A DNA stretch of 8,040 bases from Planctomycetota bacterium (lineage in GTDB: Bacteria > Planctomycetota > Phycisphaerae > UBA1845): positions 2,985-11,024 of the forward strand of contig JADFIX010000048.1 of NCBI GenBank assembly GCA_022566435.1, written 5' to 3'. How positions within the stretch are numbered: position 1 is the first letter of the stretch; each line of letters opens with the position of its first letter. Shown here one piece after another: positions 1-5,342 of this stretch. The notes under the pieces were generated by a model. That model saw nothing but the letters and a program-made list of their open reading frames with translations. It was not told where the DNA came from and did no database searches. Both the position numbers and the translations under genes were made by a program.

Positions 1-94
1 AACGAAACTGAAACGACACGACGTGTCGCTTTGGCAGTGGCCGCACCGCGAGTTCCAGGCCGCACGGTAACGTCTCGTGAACGAAATCGGTCAT
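1..94 (-). CDS. N-terminal fragment of a probable M16 (insulinase-like) zinc peptidase, cut by the window edge
   Basis: Reading the minus strand from the ATG at 94-92 gives 31 codons, open to the window edge. They start MTDFVHETLPCGLELAVRPL and continue with PKRHVVSFQFR. The pattern of a short acidic lead, T-L-x-[NC]-G-L, a short hydrophobic strand and then a run ending in alternating hydrophobics matches the start of M16 family peptidases (T-L-x-N-G-L-x-V-x, then V-x-x-x-x-x-V). The family's Asn is Cys here. The zinc site (HxxEH) would lie beyond the window, so catalytic status cannot be judged. An AGGA at 104-101, six bases before the ATG, is a good Shine-Dalgarno site and supports this start. 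M16 enzymes degrade peptides in the cytoplasm or envelope, often as pairs of homologous subunits. Assignment rests on 31 residues only; another protein with a similar N-terminus remains possible. Confidence 0.55.
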   Translation of the reverse strand, partial: MTDFVHETLPCGLELAVRPLPKRHVVSFQFR

Positions 95-254
95 GTAGAT
101 TCCTGATTGGTCAGTGAGCCAAACGAGCCTGCCCGTTTGCTTCGAACTATCTTATGGCACGCTCTCGCCGCGCGTTCGGAAAGGGGCTAGCGTAGGGTCA
201 TCGGTGATCTGACGCAAGTGGGCCACGCGTGGGGCGATACGCTTCGTAAGAGAT
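95..254 (-). other. Intergenic region upstream of the M16-like gene
   Basis: This 160-bp gap separates the GH26 stop codon (257-255) from the M16-like start (94). It holds a 10-bp perfect palindrome CCACGCGTGG at 223-232, a small TACG-CTT-CGTA hairpin at 237-247, and a stronger inverted repeat at 120-139. A TAAGAT on the minus strand at 154-149 is a 4/6 match to a -10 box, but there is no -35 match at the right distance. A promoter for the M16-like gene probably lies in this gap, but I cannot place it. No T-tract terminator for the GH26 gene is visible. Confidence 0.4.
120..139 (-). repeat. Inverted repeat in the leader of the M16-like gene
   Basis: The plus-strand sequence CAAACGAGCCTGCCCGTTTG has 9-base arms that match at 8 of 9 positions around a 2-base centre. 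In minus-strand RNA the odd position is a G-U pair, so an 8-bp stem with a CAGG tetraloop can form, about 25 bases upstream of the start codon and about 15 bases before the Shine-Dalgarno site. It has no U-tract after it. It may be a protein-binding operator or a leader hairpin affecting translation; neither is shown. Confidence 0.4.
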
Positions 255-1244
255 TCACGAGGGCGGATTCGCCTTTCCGGCGGCAAAAGTTTCGTTGAAG
301 GCTTTCAGAGAAGCCGGTGTCGCATCGATTCGAAAGTTGGGTTCACCTTCCCGGCGCTTATCGTAGTTGAACCAGACGGCGGCCCGAACCCCCGGGTGGC
401 GTTGCAAGGAGTCGAATGCCTCGCGAATCCACTTCTCTTTTTGCCCCGGTTTGCCCGTCGCGCATCCGAACTCGGTCAGCATGATCGGCTTGTCGGGATA
501 CCGCTTGGGAAATGAAGCCAAGACAGAATCGAAGACCTCGTCAAAGCTCTGCCACTTGTGCCACCGATCGTGCTTGTCGCCGAAATTGTAGCCATCCACG
601 CCGATCCAATCGACAAATTCATCGCCGGGATAGTAGCGATGCATGTCGTTCTCCGGCGTATCTGGACAACTCACAACGTTGGGCGCCCACACCCACTCGA
701 CATTGCGAGCCCCGACTTTCTGTAGGATATCGTGTGCCCGGCGCCAGGCGGCGACGAACGCCGGGGGGTCTTGTGACCATGTGAACCAGTTGCCGTTGAA
801 CTCGAAACCAAATCGCAGCAAAACGCGCTTGTGGTAGCTCTTCGCACCCATCGCCCATTGGCGAAAAAAATCGTCGTATTCGCCGGCCGCGATAGCATGG
901 AGATACAACCCCTTTCGTCCCCCGTGCCACGACCACAATTCGAGAGAGACGATGGAAGTCGCGCCCACTGCGCCGATCGAATCGATCGCGAACCTAGGAA
1001 ACGGACGCAGCATATCGCGATAGAACATCACATAACTCGGTTTCGTCGCGAACTTCGACAACGCCTTGTTCAATTCGTCGGGAAAGGTGCGAGACCAAAG
1101 TATTTGATAAACGCCCCATTCGAGAGGTGCGGAACGAGCCGGTGCGGGTGCAGAAGGATCCCCATCGGCCGCCAAAAGATAGAGGCAGGTCGCGGTAATC
1201 GGACAGAGCAAACCCGCCGTGACCGCGCTTTTCTTGAATCGCAT
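255..1244 (-). CDS. Secreted glycoside hydrolase, GH26-like (beta-mannanase-type TIM barrel)
   Basis: A 329-residue protein of clan GH-A type, most like family GH26, whose members mostly cut beta-1,4-mannan and related beta-glycans by a retaining mechanism. Residues 1-26 form a signal peptide (basic MRFKK, hydrophobic 8-26), followed by a Pro/Ala linker (28-40), so export is expected. Likely acid/base: Glu148 in LRFGFEFNGNWFTW (142-155), where the E-x-N-G-x-W-F-x-W pattern is characteristic. Likely nucleophile: Glu258 in PIMLTEFGCA (253-262). Supporting barrel motifs are WVWAPN (184-189) and DWIGVDGYNFG (212-222). The residue before the acid/base Glu is Phe, where GH26 enzymes usually have His. 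The length suits a single catalytic domain without a carbohydrate-binding module. The ATG at 1244 is the only in-frame Met before the stop at 1292-1290; its Shine-Dalgarno is poor (a GGGG eight bases upstream at best). It follows the ligase gene by 123 bp, consistent with a role in polysaccharide trimming. Substrate is unknown. Confidence 0.8.
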   Translation of the reverse strand: MRFKKSAVTAGLLCPITATCLYLLAADGDPSAPAPARSAPLEWGVYQILWSRTFPDELNKALSKFATKPSYVMFYRDMLRPFPRFAIDSIGAVGATSIVSLELWSWHGGRKGLYLHAIAAGEYDDFFRQWAMGAKSYHKRVLLRFGFEFNGNWFTWSQDPPAFVAAWRRAHDILQKVGARNVEWVWAPNVVSCPDTPENDMHRYYPGDEFVDWIGVDGYNFGDKHDRWHKWQSFDEVFDSVLASFPKRYPDKPIMLTEFGCATGKPGQKEKWIREAFDSLQRHPGVRAAVWFNYDKRREGEPNFRIDATPASLKAFNETFAAGKANPPS

Positions 1245-1303
1245 AAGAATGGCCCCGGCATCCGCGAACGTCGACCCGCTCAGAAGAGCCTAGCGGAGTT
1301 CCC

Positions 1304-1329
1304 GTGATCAGCCAAGAAAGGCCGATCAC
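1304..1329 (-). terminator. Intergenic hairpin between the ligase and GH26 genes (possible terminator or processing site)
   Basis: Arms GTGATCAGCC (1304-1313) and GGCCGATCAC (1320-1329) flank a 6-base loop AAGAAA. They match at 9 of 10 positions, and in minus-strand RNA the remaining pair is G-U, so a full 10-bp stem forms. It lies 38 bases after the ligase stop codon and 59 bases before the GH26 start. No U-tract follows in either direction, so it is not a classical intrinsic terminator. A partial terminator, an RNA 3'-end stabiliser or a DNA-binding site would all fit. Confidence 0.4.
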
Positions 1330-1367
1330 TGTTGCGCCGGCGGACGATCCCGCGCCTTGGGGCGAGA

Positions 1368-4300
1368 TCATGGCGCTCGAGGTGTACTGTCTTGCGGCGA
1401 TACGAGGCCCGCCGCGCCGTCGCCTGTGGGGTCGCCCGCATCTCTGTGGAGCAAGTCCCAAAACGCTTCCAGTATGGCGTGGTCAGGCTTTTTTTGGCGG
1501 GCCACCTGGAGAAACCGCAGGCCCGTTTCCAGAGGAAGCCCCAACTCGAGGGCACGCTTCAAATGTGCAGTCGTTGTGATCTGATCGTCCGTATGAAAAG
1601 CAAGGTCGGCGGCCAAAAAGTGCGCGGCAGGATCGTCCGGCCCCAACTCAATGGCACGATCGAGCCAACGTTTGAGTTTTGGAACGAGTTCGGCGGGCGC
1701 TTGCCTGAGAACCCGACCGAGTCTCCGCCGAAGTAACGCGTCGCACATATTCCGGTATCGAAGTCCAAGTTCCGTGTTCATGAGGCTCGCAGGCACGCCC
1801 GTACTCGCGAGCAACCGACGCGCTTCCTCCTCCTCACCCGCAGCAAGCCGATAATCCACCAATCTGTTGTCAATGCTGTTTCGAAGACGCCGCCCGACGA
1901 GTGAATCAGGTGTCAAATTCAATGCGTGTTCGCCGCTTGCAATGGCCGGCGCGGGAACGTCCGGATTGCTGTAGAACTGACAGTCGGCCAGTTCCTTGTA
2001 GCAGCTTGCGGCACCGATCGGTGCCCTGGCCGCGAGTTTGTCATAGGCCGCTGTCGCCAAAACCAGCGCTTGCCGGGCGTCGGCGTAGTCTCCTCGTCGA
2101 AAGTGAACGACCGCCGCCAATCGAAGGAGTTCAGGCGCCCAGATTTCCTCCTGCACAGCGATCGGACCCGATGAACTGATGATCAAAGAGGACTTTCGTG
2201 CCTTATCCAACTCATCGGCGAAGGCGGCGTCGAAGCCGGGGGCCGAGGCCAACCGGGCAAGAATTTGCACGTACGACGTACCCATACTGTTGTGCCGCAG
2301 CGGACGGGCCAGCACCTCGAAAGACGCACCAAGCGACATTGACGGCGAAGCGACGTGCAGATACTCGATCGCCAACTGCGGTTGAAACGGCTGGCGATGC
2401 ATTTCGCGCTTCATCGCCACGGCCGCGTTTTGCAACGCCAAGGCCTCCGCCTCTTCGCCGTCGCTGTCCTTCTTGGCGGCTGCATTGCCCGCCTTGATCA
2501 GATTCAGCCAATACTCGATTCGCCCGTGACCCAAAAAGCTCGGCGACCAACTGACCAATTCTTTCAGGGTGAGACTGCCATTCATGCTATACGCTACACT
2601 GAGGCCCCGATCTTGATCGGCGAGCGTGAGAAGGTCGCGATTCACCGTTTCCGATTCGTATGCTCGTGTCTCTCGGTCCAACGCCCGAGTCTGAAAGTGC
2701 CGTGCGGTCAGCATGTGTGCTTCGGCGAGCCGATGCATGCTCGTCAATGCACGTTGTGGGCTGAGGCGAGAGCGAGCGGACGCGCTGAGCGCGACGGCTT
2801 GTTCATAATCCTCCTCTTGCACCGCCACATCGGCGCGGTGGGAGAAAAGCGCCGATTCGAAATCCTGTTGTACCGTCACGATGATCGCCAGACCGGTCAA
2901 GATTCCGACTGCACCTGTAAGACCGCGTCGTTTGTTGGTGGCGGAGAAAATGTGTGGCCGGTCGCTTGGTTGATGCGTCATTGCCCATAGCAGTCCCAGG
3001 ATCGTATAGAAAGCGATCGGAACCCCGGACACGCGAAGACCCACGCTAAAACACTCTTCCACACATAAGCCAACCAGGGCGCTCATTAATCCGATCAGCG
3101 TCCACCGTACCGGCGGTGGGCGACTTCGCAACGCGAGCCAACCACTGCGAAGTGTCAACACGACAATGGCGACGATGAGTGCGAAGCCGACAAGCCCCAG
3201 ATCCGCAAATACTTCAAGCCATTCATTGTGGGCATGGGCGATTCTCGCGTTGAGCACTTGCGGGTCTTGCAACACGTCGTTGATGGCATACGAGTCCCCG
3301 GCGAGGACAAACCCGCCCTGACCGTGTCCGCGGAACGGTTGTTGGGCGATCATTTCGCCGGCATATCGCCACGCATACAAACGAAAACGTATCGTACTGC
3401 TGCGGGCCGCCACTTCGGACGCATTCCGAAGGTTGACGAAGTAGAAAGTCCCGACGATGACGACTGCCATCGTGGCGAACACCGGAAGAGCTCGCCACCG
3501 GCCGCGCAACGCCAGGAAAAGCACGGTAGCGAAACCGATCGTCAGTCCGACAAACGGTCCTCTCGATCCACTCAGCGTCATGGCCCAAAGTCCAACGCCC
3601 ATCGCGAGGATCGATGCCAACACGATGGAAGCACTCTTCACGGACCGCGCCGAAAGGACCTGCCGTGTCTTTTCACAAATCAACACCAAAGTGAGAAGGA
3701 TGCCCGGAAGCAGGCACGCGGCAAGAAAATTCGGATTGCCGAACGGAAACTTGGCACGCAGCGTAGGATTGCGTCCATAATAATACCAGACCGCCACACA
3801 TGCCGTCACGGCGGAGACGACGATGATGATGTACGTACAGATTCGCGCCGCGGCAGGGCTCAAGCCACGTCCGAGCGACAGCGGCCAGAGAAAGTAAATG
3901 GCCAGCAAGACGCTCCCGCCGACGGCTAATGTGGGCGCCGACGACCAGCGGCTACTGGCAAATGACCAAAGCAAGTACAACAAGGCCACGATTTGAACCG
4001 TTGTCAAGGGCAGCGCGTTCGCTCTTGCAGGCGGAGATGAACCGTTCGACGATTCGGCATCCGCGGCAGGGACGTCTTTTGCTTCGCCGGAGACTTCCAA
4101 AGCGGGCGCGTCGTCTTCGTTTTCGCGGGGAGGGACGGCAAAGGCCACGCTCAGGGCGATGACCGCCAGACCTGAACCGAGACCGAGGAGGAAGACTTTA
4201 AAGGCACCCGCATGGATCGTAGGAAACTGATAATTGAGACAGAGAACCTGAACAATCGCCCGTAGGGGAGAGTCCACGCGCCATTCCACCGCACCGTCGA

Positions 4301-4427
4301 CCAGGGTCTGCGACTCCGCCGCGCTGAGGAAGAGATAGCCGCCCAATAGCGTGCCGGTCACGATGAAAATCAGCACCACGTGAAGCGGTTGAAGGGCGTC
4401 AGGATCGCGAATTCGCAATAGGCTCAT
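1368..4427 (-). CDS. O-antigen ligase/polymerase-family (Wzy_C) membrane protein with a TPR-like C-terminal half
   Basis: A 1019-residue protein. The N-terminal half (about 1-520) has roughly a dozen membrane segments, near 16-36, 77-98, 141-157, 166-184, 197-215, 229-251, 267-284, 290-306, 314-331, 410-427, 441-460, 465-484 and 504-519. A charged, low-complexity loop at 100-139 breaks the series. The Wzy_C signature is present: SGSRGPFVGL (286-295) and a large loop (332-409) carrying an Arg-rich stretch (R342, R347, R349, R354), GHGQGGF (367-373) and AHAHNEWLE (397-405). This family transfers or polymerises lipid-linked glycans outside the inner membrane: lipopolysaccharide O-antigen ligases, Wzy polymerases and some protein O-glycosyltransferases. 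The C-terminal half (520-1019) is soluble and helical with TPR-like units, for example 531-556, 764-799, 857-874 and 916-962; this tail is unusually long. The ATG at 4427 has no clear Shine-Dalgarno, but membrane segment 1 follows directly. The gene lies 82 bp after the adenosyltransferase and 123 bp before the GH26 gene. Ligase versus polymerase cannot be decided from sequence. Confidence 0.85.
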   Translation of the reverse strand: MSLLRIRDPDALQPLHVVLIFIVTGTLLGGYLFLSAAESQTLVDGAVEWRVDSPLRAIVQVLCLNYQFPTIHAGAFKVFLLGLGSGLAVIALSVAFAVPPRENEDDAPALEVSGEAKDVPAADAESSNGSSPPARANALPLTTVQIVALLYLLWSFASSRWSSAPTLAVGGSVLLAIYFLWPLSLGRGLSPAAARICTYIIIVVSAVTACVAVWYYYGRNPTLRAKFPFGNPNFLAACLLPGILLTLVLICEKTRQVLSARSVKSASIVLASILAMGVGLWAMTLSGSRGPFVGLTIGFATVLFLALRGRWRALPVFATMAVVIVGTFYFVNLRNASEVAARSSTIRFRLYAWRYAGEMIAQQPFRGHGQGGFVLAGDSYAINDVLQDPQVLNARIAHAHNEWLEVFADLGLVGFALIVAIVVLTLRSGWLALRSRPPPVRWTLIGLMSALVGLCVEECFSVGLRVSGVPIAFYTILGLLWAMTHQPSDRPHIFSATNKRRGLTGAVGILTGLAIIVTVQQDFESALFSHRADVAVQEEDYEQAVALSASARSRLSPQRALTSMHRLAEAHMLTARHFQTRALDRETRAYESETVNRDLLTLADQDRGLSVAYSMNGSLTLKELVSWSPSFLGHGRIEYWLNLIKAGNAAAKKDSDGEEAEALALQNAAVAMKREMHRQPFQPQLAIEYLHVASPSMSLGASFEVLARPLRHNSMGTSYVQILARLASAPGFDAAFADELDKARKSSLIISSSGPIAVQEEIWAPELLRLAAVVHFRRGDYADARQALVLATAAYDKLAARAPIGAASCYKELADCQFYSNPDVPAPAIASGEHALNLTPDSLVGRRLRNSIDNRLVDYRLAAGEEEEARRLLASTGVPASLMNTELGLRYRNMCDALLRRRLGRVLRQAPAELVPKLKRWLDRAIELGPDDPAAHFLAADLAFHTDDQITTTAHLKRALELGLPLETGLRFLQVARQKKPDHAILEAFWDLLHRDAGDPTGDGAAGLVSPQDSTPRAP

Positions 4428-4509
4428 CGATCAGGGGGTCCATCGTTTGTTGGTTTCTACGCACGTGGCGGTCTCAGGTTCGAGATTCGACCGGCCTACG
4501 GCCCAAGAT
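4428..4509 (-). other. Short intergenic region between the adenosyltransferase and ligase genes
   Basis: These 82 bases contain two small imperfect inverted repeats: GGTTCGAGATTCGACC at 4477-4492 (six paired bases with one bulge) and GGCC-TAC-GGCC at 4493-4503. They sit side by side just after the adenosyltransferase stop codon. Neither is followed by a U-tract. No promoter match or clear Shine-Dalgarno for the ligase gene is visible, so read-through from the upstream gene is plausible. Confidence 0.3.
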
Positions 4510-5055
4510 TTACTCATTTGATGACGGCCAAGTTTGCTCATGAATGCCGAGGCGATGATTGACCAGTCTGGCGACCGCGAAGAGGAAATCGCTGAGACGA
4601 TTTACGTATTGGATCACTTCCCGGCGAACCGCCTGCTGCTGCGATAAGTCGACAATCGCCCGTTCCGCCCGCCGACACACCGTGCGGGCGGCGTGTAAGG
4701 ACGCCGCGGGCGCCGCGCCGCCGGGCAATATGAAACTTTTCAGCGGCGAAACCTCGACGTCGGCGGTGTCGATCCAAGTTTCCATTTGGGCCACGCTCGA
4801 ATCGTCAATGTCGTCTGGTCTACTTGACGCCTTCGGTGCCGCTAATTCGGCGCCGATACTGAATAGGTCCGACTGAATCCGAACCAACCAATGATTGACC
4901 TCGTGGTCTTCGCAGATCGCAATCGCGACACCGATGGCCGCGTTCGTTTCGTCAATATCACCGTAGGCACAGACACGCACGTCGTTTTTTGTCACCCGGA
5001 CGCCTCCGGAAAGACCGGTCGTGCCGTCGTCGCCTTGCTTTGTGTATAGCTTCAT
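4510..5055 (-). CDS. pduO: Cob(I)alamin adenosyltransferase, PduO type
   Basis: A 181-residue cytoplasmic enzyme of the usual length. It transfers the 5'-deoxyadenosyl group of ATP to the cobalt of cob(I)alamin, making coenzyme B12 for enzymes such as methylmalonyl-CoA mutase or B12-dependent diol dehydratases and reductases. Family motifs appear in order: the ATP-binding N-terminus KLYTKQGDDGTTGL (2-15), RVCAYGDIDETNAAIG (27-42), LFSIGAELA (64-72), FILPGG (108-113), LHAARTVCRRAERA (120-133) and YVNRLSDFLFAVAR (150-163). Asp35 together with Arg128 and Arg132 occupy the places of the conserved subunit-interface and ATP-contacting residues known in PduO enzymes. The start at 5055 is supported by GGGAG (5068-5064), eight bases upstream. 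An out-of-frame ATG four bases upstream (5059) is ignored. A strong promoter lies just upstream, so the gene is probably transcribed independently of purH. The symbol denotes the family; no pdu operon is visible. Confidence 0.93.
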   Translation of the reverse strand: MKLYTKQGDDGTTGLSGGVRVTKNDVRVCAYGDIDETNAAIGVAIAICEDHEVNHWLVRIQSDLFSIGAELAAPKASSRPDDIDDSSVAQMETWIDTADVEVSPLKSFILPGGAAPAASLHAARTVCRRAERAIVDLSQQQAVRREVIQYVNRLSDFLFAVARLVNHRLGIHEQTWPSSNE

Positions 5056-5063
5056 TCATCGGA

Positions 5064-5118
5064 CTCCCGTTTTGGACGATCGACGGACGATTATAGGTGC
5101 GGACGGTGGGGCGGCAAT
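5064..5118 (-). promoter_or_regulatory. Promoter and ribosome-binding site of the adenosyltransferase gene
   Basis: On the minus strand a perfect -10 hexamer TATAAT lies at 5095-5090. A 4/6 match to the -35 box, TTGCCG, lies at 5117-5112 with a 16-base spacer. The expected transcription start is about 5084-5081, giving a leader of some 27 bases with a Shine-Dalgarno GGGAG at 5068-5064. The weak -35 next to a consensus -10, set inside a palindrome, is the arrangement often seen at regulated promoters. This is a sequence match only. Confidence 0.6.
5074..5091 (-). repeat. Direct repeat GGACGAT with 11-bp period at the transcription start
   Basis: On the plus strand GGACGAT occurs at 5074-5080 and again at 5085-5091, separated by CGAC. 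The period is 11 bp, about one helical turn. The upstream copy overlaps the last two bases of the -10 box and the pair spans the predicted transcription start. Such spacing suits a regulator binding as a tandem dimer, but chance cannot be ruled out. Confidence 0.4.
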
Positions 5119-5125
5119 TGCCGCC
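5110..5125. promoter_or_regulatory. Perfect 16-bp palindrome overlapping the -35 box (candidate operator)
   Basis: GGCGGCAATTGCCGCC is identical to its own reverse complement over all 16 bases, and the match stops at the next base on each side. It covers the whole proposed -35 hexamer (5117-5112) of the adenosyltransferase promoter. Its symmetry suits a dimeric repressor. In RNA it would make a 6-bp GC stem with an AATT loop, but it lies upstream of the predicted transcription start, so a DNA-level role is more likely. Confidence 0.5.
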
Positions 5126-5333
5126 TAGTGTACCGCCAAGATAGATTCCGCGGGTTTGCAAGCGGGCCGCTCCCTAATCCCGATGGAATCGGGACGGTAC
5201 TGCTGCTCAGGAAGCGTCGCCTTCACGCTCCCTATCCGGTCGCCCTTCACGCGCCCTACTCGGTTGCGTTCAGTACGGCGAGCGTGAGCGACCCGGCTCC
5301 TGGTCAACCCGCATATTTGAGGTTGGCGAAACA
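5126..5333. repeat. Intergenic cluster of short direct and inverted repeats downstream of purH
   Basis: This non-coding stretch holds several related elements. On the plus strand, GTCGCCTTCACGCTCCCTA (5216-5234) and GTCGCCCTTCACGCGCCCTA (5239-5258) are direct repeats differing by one substitution and one inserted base. A shorter inverted relative, GGCGAGCGTGAGCGACC, lies at 5277-5293. The first copy is also part of a hairpin: arms at 5209-5217 and 5225-5233 pair over 9 bp (one G-U in minus-strand RNA) around a 7-base loop. A separate perfect hairpin TCCCGAT-GGA-ATCGGGA lies at 5178-5194, and an odd palindrome AGCGGGCCGCT at 5161-5171. No open reading frame here looks like a protein. It resembles a small REP-like or degenerate interspersed repeat; no T-tract terminator is seen. 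Confidence 0.5.
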
Positions 5334-5342
5334 CTAGTGTTT
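5329..5342. repeat. Perfect 14-bp palindrome across the purH stop codon
   Basis: AAACACTAGTGTTT is a perfect palindrome; the TAG stop codon of purH (5336-5334) is at its centre. The stem would be A/T-rich with a CTAG loop and would be a weak terminator at best. It may be chance, given that the last codons are constrained by the conserved RHFKH ending. Confidence 0.4.

Noticed and set aside
149..154. -10 box TAAGAT for the M16-like gene
   Set aside because: Only 4 of 6 bases match and no -35 is found 16-18 bases upstream.
1183..1205. Lipoprotein signal in the GH26 precursor (Cys14 or Cys20)
   Set aside because: The residues before both cysteines (GLL-C and TAT-C) do not fit a canonical lipobox, so an ordinary signal peptide is more likely.
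1070..1261. Alternative start of the GH26 gene at the ATG at 1261-1259
   Set aside because: That ATG is in another frame and leads to a shadow peptide that ignores the GH26 signal peptide.
831..1307. Plus-strand open frame opposite the GH26 gene
   Set aside because: Composition is typical of an antisense shadow and the opposite strand carries a clear signal peptide and catalytic motifs.
3228..3929. Long open frame on the plus strand inside the ligase gene
   Set aside because: Its translation is low-complexity, rich in Arg, Asp, His and Gln, with no recognisable domain. It lies wholly opposite a well-supported membrane protein and is a GC-driven shadow.
4477..4503. Intrinsic terminator after the adenosyltransferase gene
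   Set aside because: The two adjacent hairpins are short or bulged and no U-tract follows.
5056..5333. Cobalamin riboswitch upstream of the adenosyltransferase gene
   Set aside because: I looked on the minus strand for a B12-box-like core and found none, and the predicted transcript leader is too short to hold one.
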